Of a DNA stretch of 64,000 nucleotides, positions 14,601-24,550 are shown piece after piece; positions within the stretch are counted from its first letter, which is position 1, and each line of letters starts with the position of its first letter. The position numbers were made by a program, and so were the translations under genes. The notes beneath the pieces were generated by a model. The model searched no databases. It had not been told where the DNA came from and saw nothing but the letters and a program-made list of their open reading frames with translations. This DNA is from Moringa oleifera (taxonomy: Eukaryota > Streptophyta > Magnoliopsida > Brassicales > Moringaceae). The stretch covers positions 749,001 through 813,000 of the forward strand of contig JAJFZO010000575.1 in assembly GCA_021397835.1 (NCBI GenBank), in the 5' to 3' direction.

Positions 14601-15571
14601 CTGACTTCCAGTGGCCATAATTTATAAATAATCAATTAGGTGAACGGATGCATTTTACGCTCATGAGAGAGAGAGACAGAGAGATAGAGAGACTACCAAG
14701 AACTCTAATCCTCGAATAACATAGAACTAAATCCCACTAAATAGAGCGAAAACTCTCACATACATCAGCTTGATTCATGACCGAGAAGTTAAACTATGAC
14801 TTTCTAATAAAACTTGAAAGTAAAAGAATAATTAGATGAAACAAGAAGACACAAGGAGAAGTTTCTGTACATGTTTTCTGATGCCCTGTCTAACAACCCA
14901 GACTTCTTTCTCATTAGCTTTCTTGTCTGAAAGATATCTATTGTAATCATCCCAAGCTTCTTTTGAGGCAGAGACTGCAAATATAAAGATAAGTGGACCC
15001 CATGTGCTGGCAGGATTTACTGGAGTAATAAGTGACCATAGCTGAAGGCATGCAATCAACAAGAAATACTGGTTCATAAATCGGCTGGAACAGAAGAACA
15101 ACACTGTAAGAGAAGCAGAAAGTATAGAGAAAAAAAAAAGAACATAAATATCGGGAAAATGTGTGCTGGAACAAAGACTTTCAAGCACTAACTATGGTAG
15201 ATAACTTTTAGTGAATGTATAAAGCATGCATCGGACAAAATGGTTAGATAATTAATCTCTTGAAGAAGTATGTAATGATACTATGAACAACGCAAGAGTC
15301 AGCCGCTAGATGCTTATCAGGGAAAATAAGTCGGCCAGAATATATGAACTATTAGTCTATGCAAGATGCTCTTCCCTTGAAGAACAGATCAACTTTAATC
15401 CATAACAGAAATACAAAGTAGTGAAATGCATCAAATGGAGGATCACCTGAACTGCTCCCATAAATTTTTTGGAAGAAAGTTCAGTAAAGTATATTTTCTG
15501 TTAGATATACGGTTGTCGCAGTAAAGCTCTTGCGATGCTTCATCATCATTTATGTAAACATATCGCTTCAT
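1512..15571 (-). CDS. ALA2: Phospholipid-transporting P4-ATPase, ALA2 type
   Basis: A lipid flippase that uses ATP to move phospholipids to the cytosolic leaflet; plant ALA2 is known to act in the endomembrane/prevacuolar system with an ALIS subunit. Coding exons on the minus strand, 5' to 3': 15571-15447, 15084-14871, 13580-13464, 13009-12917, 12827-12653, 10712-10546, 10154-10050, 9391-9294, 9175-9033, 8123-8027, 7890-7781, 7688-7524, 7336-7182, 7070-6990, 6838-6718, 6106-6000, 5511-5380, 4985-4832, 4022-3905, 3791-3618, 3457-3406, 2839-2712, 2401-2251 and 1847-1512. They total 3318 nt, or 1105 residues, against about 1107 in Arabidopsis ALA2. Visible motifs are LDGETD (actuator loop, around residue 157), DKTGT with phosphorylated Asp381, [11 protein letters not shown], and the hinge GDGGND at 751-756. 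Hydrophobic segments flank these, and the C-terminus is NCKDN. The start follows [11 protein letters not shown], as in the family. A LINE remnant occupies the intron between exons 5 and 6. Confidence 0.96.
2646..2680. repeat. A-run joined to an (AT)10 microsatellite
   Basis: About 15 adenines are followed by ten AT units. The repeat lies in the ALA2 intron between the exons ending at 2712 and starting at 2401. Confidence 0.9.
10788..11935 (-). mobile_element. LINE remnant in an ALA2 intron (3' part of ORF2)
   Basis: Minus-strand frames resemble the C-terminal third of plant LINE ORF2. One begins GKWLWRF and carries the [11 protein letters not shown] and [11 protein letters not shown] blocks that follow the reverse transcriptase. 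After it comes a zf-RVT block with [25 protein letters not shown] and CRWTAQLW (about 11312-11070). Stops and frame changes interrupt the frames, so it is inactive. The 3' end is a T-rich run on the plus strand near 10792-10812, consistent with a poly(A) tail. The 5' end is truncated, as is usual for LINEs. It lies in the same orientation as the host gene, within the 12652-10713 intron. No clear target-site duplication was found by eye. Confidence 0.85.
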
Positions 15572-15653
15572 TTTTTAAAATTCTGCTGCCGAACTCAATA
15601 GCACCAAGCACCCCTGCTGTAAGCACCCCTGCTATAAGTACCAACCTCCATTA

Positions 15654-16420
15654 CCTGCAAAAATGCAGAAAAGAAAGGAAAATAAATACTGAGCTTACAT
15701 ATGACAGACAAAATAAAATAATTACCATGAACATGCAAGTTAAAAGGTGTCCTATTCAACCTTTTAACCATTCTCTAGGACCATTTTTCAAACTATTACA
15801 ATTTAACCAATATTGCAAATTACACATCAAAACAACCCTTAACCACTTGGAACTATAAATATTTTGCTCAATTTGTCAGCAAACAAAAACTATGCAGCCA
15901 TGAAATAAACTTACTCACGGGTATGTTACACCAGGAGTCTAACTGATGAACTATTCAGTTCCCAGGGATGCGTTAACAGCGCAACTTGCAAGCTCGTACA
16001 TGATCTAGAGTAAATTGCTGAAATAAGACCATCCTAAAACTTAGACCTTAGCTAATACACCTAACAATTAGTTTTCAGTTCTTCAAGGTCGATAAAAAAA
16101 CAAGTATGTTGAGAGGAAATAAAACATTCTACAATTTCCGTGTCTAATATCGAAAATACACCACCGTTAAAGGTTGTTTCTACCACGAAATCAACTAATA
16201 ACTCAGTGGAACCTTGATCAAAACTAATCCGAATTCCCAACAAACCAACAAAGTTATGTACTGTAACCTGAGAGATAGAAAGGGAATCAAGATCAAACGA
16301 TTTGAGAGAATGATCAGAGATCTTACCTTCGCTTGCACTTCGGCATTCCGCTTCTGGCGAATAGCTTAGACCGAGCCCGAAGAAGAAGGGTTGTGATCTA
16401 GTGCGCACGGTCCCACAGCC
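15654..16420 (-). other. Probable 5' leader exons and leader intron of the ALA2-like gene
   Basis: A minus-strand donor (GTAAGATC) follows 16327, and an acceptor sits just before 15654, only 83 bases upstream of the ATG. This suggests a non-coding first exon of about 16420-16327, a leader intron of about 670 bp, and a second exon that contains the start codon. This is inferred from splice signals only. The 115-codon frame across this stretch has no family resemblance and I treat it as chance. Confidence 0.55.
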
Positions 16421-16446
16421 CGGCCTGTGGGACGATTATGCGTCCT

Positions 16447-16453
16447 TTTTATA
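16447..16453 (-). promoter_or_regulatory. TATA box of the ALA2-like gene
   Basis: Read on the minus strand, the sequence is TATAAAA. It lies about 30 bp upstream of the inferred leader exon, in a short GC-richer stretch between coding territory and the AT-rich spacer. Confidence 0.55.
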
Positions 16454-16454
16454 A

Positions 16455-18251
16455 GACTGGAAATTTCCTACCAGGACACTCGTCATCGAGCCATGGCGGT
16501 CATTGCCGCGTCACAGTCGAGCCAGCGGGATAATTACGAGTAAATAGATAAATAAGTTTGCATGTCCTCCAAATCCGCAATGTAACTTTTGGATTTAATA
16601 CATGTGAAAGAATAAAATATAAAGAGAAATAAAATTTTTTAAATATTTAAAAAACATATTTATATCTATTAATTTAAAGTTAATTAAATTAAATTTTATA
16701 AAAATAAATATTATATAAATTTTTAATATTTATTTTATGTTATCAATCAAATTATATTTAAAAAATAATAAATCGAATTTGATCTAATCAATTTAATTCA
16801 AATTGAACTTTAACTTAAATAATTATAAAAAATTAAAAATATAATCATTATTAAAAATGCTTCTAAAAAAATATGTTCTTTAATTTTAAATAATTTTTTA
16901 TGTAAAGTTTAATTTTTGTAAATTTTTAAATTTTTAGTAAAATATTTAAAACATAAAATGTTTTCATATGACGGTAATTTAAATATTTTTATTTATAAAA
17001 AATTTTAAAATCAAAGTTTAATGTATAAGATCTTCTCATTGTGTAACATCTTTAATTTAAATATTTTTGGTTTTTAAAATTTTTTAATAATATTAAATTT
17101 AAATTAAATTAATAGATAAAAATTTGATTTTTTATTTTTTAAATACAAAAATTTAATTGATAATATAAGATAAATATCAAATTTTAAAAAAATATATATC
17201 TAAATTTAAAATATTTAAATTTTAAATTTTTGATAACAAATCTTAATTTAATTTTTTATAAATATAAAAATATTTAAACTATAATTATAAAAATAAATAA
17301 AATTTATCGAATATATAAATTATATTTTTTAAATTTATACCATCAAATATTTTAAAATTTTATAAAAATAGCTATAAATTAAAAAATGATTTAAAATTAA
17401 AAGAATATAAAATTTAATTTTTTAGATATTATAATAATAATAATCTTTTTAATTTCTTAAAATCATTTTAAATCTTAATTTTAATATATTTAATAAATTA
17501 AAATTTATTCTAAAAAATCATAGTTTAATTAAATAAATACATATAAAAATTATTAAAAAATTACTTGATCCTTTAACTATAGAATCAATATCATACTTTT
17601 TAGTTGTCTAAAAAATTAAAGAAAATTTCATGTTGACATCTCTTAAATATAAAATGGTAGAGGTTTTTAATCACTACTAATTTTTTTAAATTGCAAACAA
17701 ATTATGAGTGACACTTTAAAAAAATTATGAGTAATTACTGGGGACTTACTAACAATTTCAAGTAATAGTTGTATAAGTATATTGCATACATTCCACACAT
17801 CTAGTGGCTTAAGTTTATCATTAAAATTAGGCACAAGGAATTTGTTAACAACTGTCAATAGACTGAGAAAAAGAAACAAAGGAATCTCTTGGCTGCAAGC
17901 TTCATTGTGCTTGTGATCCCTCAGGAAGGCCACTATTGCCCCTTGTTTCTATGTTTTGCAACAATAATACAGCAGGTGACCTGTGGCAAAACAAGCCCAG
18001 AGTTGCAAACATAGAAGGATTTGAAGCAAGCTGCCATGGAAAAGAAAGATTTTAAACAGGGAATCGGAAGGTCAGAGCATTGAACACAGAATAGCAACTT
18101 TTGGCAGTGAACTTCTTGTTTGGAATAGTATTATCATGAATTGTTTTGTGGTCTGAGATTGTATCATTGAATTGCCCGGTGGCCAGTCTGTGCATCTATG
18201 GCACCACAGACCTCTGGGATGGTTGAAGGGTTAGAGGATCGGTGTCTTCAG
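16455..18251. other. AT-rich spacer between the ALA2-like and PPR genes
   Basis: From about 16560 to 17700 the sequence is extremely AT-rich, with many short runs of A and T and no plausible gene. From about 17700 to 18250 base composition becomes more ordinary; this is probably the 3' flank of the minus-strand PPR gene. No element ends or terminal repeats are visible. Confidence 0.6.
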
Positions 18252-20234
18252 TCACCAAAAATCACCACAGGAGCATGCTCCATTACAAAAATGGTGGAAT
18301 CTCATGTTGTCTCTCACTATAATCTCCCTTCCTGTGATTTGAGAAGCACAGCAGAAAACCACGTGGCAATCGTCACATATTCTTAGATTCTTAACTATCC
18401 GGATGGTGGAACCAGCAGCTGTACTGATCAGGCCGAATGCTAAAGCCAGCTTCTCACTGTGAGCCATTAGTAATCGCTTCTTCTCTTCATCACTCACATC
18501 ATATGGCACAGAACTTAGGTTAGGCTGGTACCCAATGGCCTTCAGTCTCTCCAGAAGATTCTCCACTGCATGCTTAATCTCACTGGACTTCGGATGGGTC
18601 AGATCCCCTGCAAAGAATTCATGAATTACCCCTTTCTCTGCTTCCACAGAGCTACATCCAGGATTCTTCTTCAGACCTTTCATTCTCATCACCTTCCTTA
18701 TCCTTGAAACATCATCCCATCTTCCAGCCAATGCGAAAATGTTAGAAAGCAAGACGTAGTTTCCAATAGCATCAGGTTCCAGCATAAACAGATGGTTAGC
18801 GGCAATCTGAGCAATATCTGGATTATGGTGGATGCGACATGATCCAAGCAATGCTCCCCAAACACCTCCATGGGGCTCAGTTGGCATTGTTTCAGCAAGC
18901 TCAAGTGCTTCCTCCAGGCGTCCGGCTCGACCAAGGAGATCAACGAGGCAAGCATAGTGATCTGCCGAGGGAACAACACCAAAATATTTCTGCATGGATG
19001 CAAAAATTTGACGACCTTGTTCCACCATTCCTGCATGGCTGCAAGCTGTAAGCACGCCTATAAAGGTAACCCTGTTTGGTTTTATCTCTGTTTTTACCAT
19101 CTCATGGAACAAGTCTAAGGCTGCGTGTGCGCGGCCATGCATTGCAAAACCCACAATCATTGAACTATAAGAGAACACATTCCGCACCTTCATCCTATCG
19201 AAAACATTATAAGCATCCTCCAGACTGCCACACTTTGAATACAAATCTATCATTGCTGATCCAACAACAACATTATGGCTAGGTCCAAACCCAGATTTTT
19301 CAGCAACATCCCGAACCCAATTAGCATACTTAATCGCACCCAACTGCGCACACGCTGAGATGACACCAACCAAGGTAACTTCATCAGTTTCAACACCAGA
19401 ATCCTGCATTCTCTCGAAAAATTCTAAGGCATCCCGGGGCTTAGCATTCTGGGCAAAACCCGTCACCATCGCAGTCCATGCCACCATATCTTTCATAGGC
19501 AACTCATCGAACAACTCACGTGCAGAGTTCATGTTCCCACTCTTCGCATAAGCGACAATCAGCTCTGTCCACGAAATCACGTCCCTCTCAGGCATTTCAT
19601 CGAAGACCTTACGCCCGCAATCTAAAAACCCACACTTCACGTACATGTCGATCATGGTATTGCCGACATACAAATCACAAGCAAATCCACCAATCAAAAT
19701 CGTCTGGGCATGTATCTGCCGACCCAAACTCACATCAAGAACTGCACCACAAGCCTTAAAAAGCGCCGAGAAGGTAAAAGACACAGGCCCGGTCCCTTCC
19801 CTCCTCATACAATTATACAATGAAATGGACTCCTCAAATGGCCCTTGAACAGCGTATCCACGAATAAGAGCAGTCCAAAGAAACGGGTTGGGGTTTTTAA
19901 CCTGCTCAAAAACAAGACGAGGATAAGAATCCATAGGGACATCGAGTTTGGTAAGGACGCGAATGAGCTTGGTGAGAACATAGCAACATTGATCAAGTTC
20001 CTTGCGGAGAATGTGTGCGTGAACTTGCTTGATATGGTAGACATCCTTGCAGCCATCGAGCGTGGAGATGAGTTGCGACTCTAAAAGCTTCCTTTGCCGA
20101 TAAAACTCGGAGAAGGGAAGGAAGGCTTGAGTTGCCGGCGTTGATTGTTGCCCTTGTAGTCTAACATGCTCTAGTTGCTTTGGGACATATACCAGAGACC
20201 TAGCAGTAGAGAATTGGCGAGAGAAAGCTACCAT
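18252..20234 (-). CDS. Pentatricopeptide repeat protein, PLS class with E/E+ and DYW domains
   Basis: An intronless frame of 660 residues. The N-terminal 50-60 residues are Ser/Arg/Gln-rich and suit an organelle targeting peptide. PLS-type PPR motifs follow, for example DLYVGNTMIDMYVKCG, RDVISWTELIVAYAKSG and KPNRVTFIGVLTACSHAG. After these come the E/E+ region (HGGVWGALLGSCRIH) and a C-terminal DYW cytidine-deaminase domain. The deaminase zinc ligands are visible as HSE (592-594) and CDDC (620-623). The protein ends GACSCGDFW, so the name-giving triplet is DFW, not DYW. Known proteins of this class bind specific organelle transcripts and carry out or assist C-to-U editing; the target cannot be read from the sequence. 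Position next to the ALA2-like gene suggests orthology to Arabidopsis At5g44230 (locus number from memory). The start is the ATG before VAFSRQFSTAR. Confidence 0.95.
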   Translation of the reverse strand: MVAFSRQFSTARSLVYVPKQLEHVRLQGQQSTPATQAFLPFSEFYRQRKLLESQLISTLDGCKDVYHIKQVHAHILRKELDQCCYVLTKLIRVLTKLDVPMDSYPRLVFEQVKNPNPFLWTALIRGYAVQGPFEESISLYNCMRREGTGPVSFTFSALFKACGAVLDVSLGRQIHAQTILIGGFACDLYVGNTMIDMYVKCGFLDCGRKVFDEMPERDVISWTELIVAYAKSGNMNSARELFDELPMKDMVAWTAMVTGFAQNAKPRDALEFFERMQDSGVETDEVTLVGVISACAQLGAIKYANWVRDVAEKSGFGPSHNVVVGSAMIDLYSKCGSLEDAYNVFDRMKVRNVFSYSSMIVGFAMHGRAHAALDLFHEMVKTEIKPNRVTFIGVLTACSHAGMVEQGRQIFASMQKYFGVVPSADHYACLVDLLGRAGRLEEALELAETMPTEPHGGVWGALLGSCRIHHNPDIAQIAANHLFMLEPDAIGNYVLLSNIFALAGRWDDVSRIRKVMRMKGLKKNPGCSSVEAEKGVIHEFFAGDLTHPKSSEIKHAVENLLERLKAIGYQPNLSSVPYDVSDEEKKRLLMAHSEKLALAFGLISTAAGSTIRIVKNLRICDDCHVVFCCASQITGREIIVRDNMRFHHFCNGACSCGDFW

Positions 20235-22396
20235 CAGAATACAGAATACAGAATTCCCAGTTCAACAATCCCTACTTTTTCTAGACTTCAATAAAGAAGA
20301 TGATCCACCTGTATGACCCGATGAAGAAGGCAACAGCCACAGCAAATAGTGAGATTTTCGGCCTCTTGAGCCTTTTGGACCTCTTCTCTTACTGCACAGA
20401 TCTCTTGTAACACGGCCCAATGCTACATTGATATCGATCTCGATCGTTCAAAAGCCCATTAAACAATAACATACTTCCAAGAAATAATATATATCATAAT
20501 CACAGGGGAAAAAAGGTCCTTACATATTTGTTTTTTCTCAAAAAAATAAAGTATTTATTTGTTTAAGAGTGAATGCACACGTTTCGTGTTTATCGAAGAG
20601 AAATAATACGAAAATCCAATAGGCAATGTGAGGACTCTGCGTGGCTGCGAGAGGTGCGGCTGCCTCGGGAAGCGGCTCTCAGCAATCATAGCTTTCGGTT
20701 GAGCCACGTCTTGCCGAGTCGCTTTCGTGTTGTCAGTCGCCGTCCTCAGCCAACACCCTCTTGCTTCTAGGCAGTCGCATTTAGATCTAGAGACACGTGG
20801 ACGCTCACAGTCCAGCGTCGCAGATCCATGGACCCCACTATGAAGGCAAACCCGTTTTGCAAAAGGGATTACTTATTCGGGTTTGAATAAAATCCAAAAA
20901 AAAAAATGGCGGCCAGAATCTCTCTCTCTTTCTCTCTGCAGTCTTTCCGACACATTGCATTTCCTCGCGGCTTCTCTGCGCAGTACGCACCGCTTCACGT
21001 GCTGCCACACGAATTTAATAGCCACGCTCCTGCTATGCTTTTACTTTTAGGGACAAAAAATTGTTTCTTTTTTCTTCATTAGGCACAAATAAAATTAAAT
21101 GTGGACATGGAACAGTAGGGTAGGAGCAGAGAATCTTTTGTGGCGGCCATGAACTGATTCAGACAGCCATACCTTATTTTTCTCGATTCAATTTTTATTA
21201 ATTACTATTAAAAATAGTAATTGACATTTAATTCAGTAATAATGTTCTCTCTTTTTCAAACAAAAGTATTACAAATTTGGTTTTAGAAAAAAAAAAGAGG
21301 ATTTAAAATAAAAAAGTTGTCTTCTCATTGTTTTATTTCTCTTAAAAAAGAAAAAAGAAAAAATGATTATTTATGATGCACGCACAGGCATGCCCCCTGA
21401 TACACGCAACAGCAGAGACAGAAAGGGAGAGAAAGAGAGCGGAAAATGCTGTCCAGAGATTCCGGCGAGGAAAAGAGGAAGCTGCAGAGCAGACGAGTTG
21501 GGGGCGGGATTTTCAAAGGAGTGGAGCCCACGATGCCGACTCCAAGCCCACGCATGTCCCCCCTCACGCTCCCTCCCTGCTTCTTCTTCTTGCTTCGAGA
21601 AATCGGAATCTTGGGAAATAAATTAATGAATGAGGATAGTTGGGCGGCGGAAGTACACGTGTCCGCCACGGTAACCGCGACATAAACCCGTCAACACGGA
21701 AATCCACTCTGGGCCCCGCCATTACTCGGTCCAATCCAGGACTACTGTCTCTTCAAAAGATTGCCGTCAGTGGCAGTTGCTGCCGCTTTTATTACCCGAA
21801 AATCACATTCATGCATTCAGATCCACCAGTTCACTCATTTATAGTATCCAATAACAAAATCAGCCTCTAATTCAAGCAATTTATTAATTTACTTTTTCTT
21901 TTAGCAATCTGAGAAAAGGCAATTTTATATTCTAATTTTCTCAGAAACCATTTCTTATTATTATGCTCAGTCACATTTTGTCACATTGCAATATTTACTT
22001 ATTATTATTTTTTACATTACATTAGTGAAAAAAGTCTTTACATTAGTTCTGCAATATAGAATATTAAATTGGAAAGAAAAATATAAGAAACTAAAGAATT
22101 GAAAAGAGGGAATTGATAAATAACTAAAAGGAAATAATGGAAGAGAAATTTAATTGAAAATAGTTGCAAACGGTAGAATAATCCTGCCAATATTTACATT
22201 ACTTGATGAACAATCGAAAAGATTCATAAAGATTCTTTCTTTTTCCTCTTTTTCTATTTTGCTTCTTTGGGTCTTAGCTACCTCTCAAATACATAAAATT
22301 GACAATAAAAAAGAGAAATTACAAAAAAAAAAAAGGTACAGTTCTTGACCGTAAAAGTTAGTGCATGATTAGTCTTTTAATGCAGGGATAAAAGGG
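20235..22396. other. Spacer between the PPR and ERF genes
   Basis: The first few hundred bases upstream of 20234 should hold the PPR promoter. Two GC-richer stretches (about 20570-20830 and 21363-21870) stand out from AT-rich surroundings, but their open frames look random and resemble no family. The stretch from 21870 to 22396 is AT-rich 3' flank of the ERF gene. Confidence 0.5.
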
Positions 22397-23068
22397 TTAA
22401 ACATCGACTGGGGGAGGAAGATTAAGGTCGAGACCAAGAGGATTTCTCGGCTTACAATCAACAACAGTAGAGGAGTCCGACTCACAGCGGACCACACTTC
22501 CAAACCCGACACCCAACCCGATCGCCATCGGATCCAAAGGGACTGGACAGATCCGGCCCATCAACTCTGCCCTCCCCAGCGCGTCAAAGAAAAATACAGG
22601 GGCTGTGTTAGGGGCAGCAACATTCTGCTGATGGTAGACAAACGGGAGCCGGCCAACGCACCCCGCCCCACCGACACGACTCTCGAGGGGGCGCGTGAGC
22701 TCACTCTTTCCAGTTGGGCTGGACGACTCCTCATTGCTGCTCTCGCTGGAGGTTTGCTTTATGTTTCTAAGGCCGATTGCGGTATCGTTAGCCGAAGGGA
22801 AGTTAGTCTTCGCCTTGGAGCCGCGGAATTCGCGGGCCGCAGCGTCGTAGGCTCTTGCGGCTTCCTCAGCGGTATCGAAGGTGCCGAGCCAGACCCGGGT
22901 CTTCTTTCCGGGATCTCGGATTTCGGCAGCGTATCGGCCCCATGGCCTCTTCCTGACACCTCTGTAATGCATCTCTCTTGTGCCGTGGCTACCAGTCTTG
23001 CCATTGGTGATGGTTCCTTTCTTAAAGCTATTCTGGGTAACGTTACCACTGATATGTTTGGGAGCCAT
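22397..23068 (-). CDS. ERF-family AP2/ERF transcriptional repressor with a C-terminal EAR motif (ERF9-like)
   Basis: An intronless gene of 223 residues. The AP2/ERF domain covers about residues 34-91 ([20 protein letters not shown], then [16 protein letters not shown]). It has the Ala and Asp residues typical of the ERF subgroup that binds GCC boxes. A Ser-rich linker follows. The C-terminus carries LDLNLPP (213-219), a canonical EAR motif known to recruit TOPLESS-type corepressors. The start is set at the ATG of MAPKHISG. The longer upstream frame would need a TTG start and would run into the TATA box at 23155-23161. Ethylene- or stress-linked repression is inferred from the family. Its place beside the PPR and ALA2-like genes matches Arabidopsis ERF9 (At5g44210, from memory). 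Confidence 0.94.
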   Translation of the reverse strand: MAPKHISGNVTQNSFKKGTITNGKTGSHGTREMHYRGVRKRPWGRYAAEIRDPGKKTRVWLGTFDTAEEAARAYDAAAREFRGSKAKTNFPSANDTAIGLRNIKQTSSESSNEESSSPTGKSELTRPLESRVGGAGCVGRLPFVYHQQNVAAPNTAPVFFFDALGRAELMGRICPVPLDPMAIGLGVGFGSVVRCESDSSTVVDCKPRNPLGLDLNLPPPVDV

Positions 23069-23154
23069 ATCGATTCCTTCCCGGGATTGTGTACTGCTTG
23101 CAGAAGCGTCTGTGGGTGAAATGTTACAGCAGAGAATGGCCGGTATGCGGTGGG

Positions 23155-23161
23155 TTTTATA
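23155..23161 (-). promoter_or_regulatory. TATA box of the ERF gene
   Basis: TATAAAA on the minus strand, 87-93 bp upstream of the chosen ATG. It predicts a start of transcription near 23125 and a short leader, which supports the MAPK start over the longer frame. Confidence 0.7.
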
Positions 23162-23280
23162 GAGAGAGAAAATAAAGAAGGAAAGAGGAAGCGCGGTCAA
23201 CGAGGGACTTGACTGGAGCGCCGTCCAGCAGAGGAGAGAGAGATGAGGAGAGGGGACAAAATGATAACGTTGTTAGGGGT

Positions 23281-23288
23281 TACGTGGC
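23281..23288. promoter_or_regulatory. ABRE-like ACGT element upstream of the ERF gene
   Basis: TACGTGGC, an abscisic-acid response element core recognised by bZIP factors, about 155 bp upstream of the inferred transcription start. Function is inferred from the motif alone. Confidence 0.45.
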
Positions 23289-23743
23289 ACGCGGGAGATG
23301 CGAGACAAGCGGCGGGCTGTATGTATGTGTGTGCCGGCTTTTGTTTTAAGGTCCCCCGCTATTGCGACTGGACTCTTGCTTATTCCTCTTCACAGCATCT
23401 TCTAAGAGCGTTCGGCTCACTCCCCTTTTTCCTGTCAACTTCAAAAAAAATTATGTAAATAATTAAAAAACTCTTTACTCACTAAATATTATTAAAAAGT
23501 AATAAAAAATATTAGATTATTTATGTTAATTATATAAAAACAAAATTTGAGATTTTTTGAGAAACTATTAATCTAAATAATGTGATAAATAATTATTCAA
23601 ATTATAATATTTTTTATTAAGGATGAGTGGTTACACGCGCTACGTGAAAGGGTGGGCATGTAGGAGACCAAAAATGAGTAGGTTTAGCTGACGACCGATT
23701 CTAAAAGGTAGAAACCCTGTGAATCGCTCTTTTGGACCGACAG

Positions 23744-23761
23744 TTTAGAGAGAGAGAGAGA
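23744..23761. repeat. (GA)n microsatellite
   Basis: About eight GA units directly upstream of the palindromic G-box. Confidence 0.75.
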
Positions 23762-23779
23762 GTAAACCACGAGAATCTC

Positions 23780-23789
23780 GACACGTGTC
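23780..23789. promoter_or_regulatory. Perfect palindromic G-box
   Basis: GACACGTGTC is a 10-bp perfect palindrome around CACGTG. It lies about 660 bp upstream of the inferred ERF transcription start. G-boxes bind bZIP and bHLH factors. Confidence 0.45.
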
Positions 23790-23944
23790 CCAGTCTTGCA
23801 CTTGACGCGTCCTTCGTACATCATACCCACCCAGGCCATCATTGTTTCGGTGCAAACCACCTTATCACCTTTCCCTCTTGTCTCCCTTTGAGAGAGATCT
23901 CTTCTCTTCCCTCCACTTCGACACACAACCACTGCTCGCCTCGG

Positions 23945-23950
23945 CACGTG
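23945..23950. promoter_or_regulatory. Second G-box upstream of the ERF gene
   Basis: CACGTG followed by TC, about 160 bp beyond the palindromic G-box. Three ACGT-core sites therefore fall within 700 bp. Confidence 0.4.
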
Positions 23951-24525
23951 TCATAATAATGATGTGAATTTTTCCATTTTAACGCGTGTTTGAAAATCAA
24001 CCGGAGTGGGGCAAGTGAAGGAGAGTGGTTCCTCCCTTAAGCACCTCAAGTCTTTGTTTGGGTACTGATAACGTGAACTCATGACCAACTATTATTTTCC
24101 AATGAATTCGACCAAGTCGGATACTTTTGTTTAGTTATTAATTTATCCTTATTAAAATTCTTTAGCTTTGGGCACACAATTACAAAAATAAGAAAACTTC
24201 TGTTGTTTAAATTAATAGAATATCTTTAAAAAAGATATATATATTAAATAAAATTTTATTTTTATATATATAAATTTAAAATGATGTTTTTGTGATGAGT
24301 TTCATATATGCTAGTAAGTATTTATTTAAAAAAATTTAATCATAAATTTAGGATAAAAGTCTCATAAAATCTTAATGTTTATCATTTATTATCAATCAAA
24401 TATTCATGTTAAAAAAAATAAATCAGATATTGATCTACTAATTTTGTCTCAATTAAATTCTATCAAAAAATATTTAAATTAAAAATCCTATACATCAAAT
24501 TTTAACTTGAAACTTTTCATAAATG

Positions 24526-24550
24526 TAATAATAATAATAATAATAATAAT
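24526..24550. repeat. (TAA)8 microsatellite
   Basis: Eight consecutive TAA units in the AT-rich spacer. Confidence 0.85.

Noticed and set aside
16061..16408. A 115-codon minus-strand frame upstream of the ALA2-like gene
   Set aside because: It spans an inferred leader exon, a splice donor and intron sequence, and resembles no family.
18839..20084. Several plus-strand frames of 60-80 codons opposite the PPR gene
   Set aside because: They are antisense shadows of the real 660-codon gene and have no family features.
22631..23119. A 162-codon plus-strand frame opposite the ERF gene
   Set aside because: It is the reverse complement of the AP2-domain coding sequence; high GC makes such shadows long.
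23069..23200. An N-terminally extended ERF protein of 267 residues
   Set aside because: It would need a TTG start and would have to be transcribed from upstream of the TATA box at 23155-23161.
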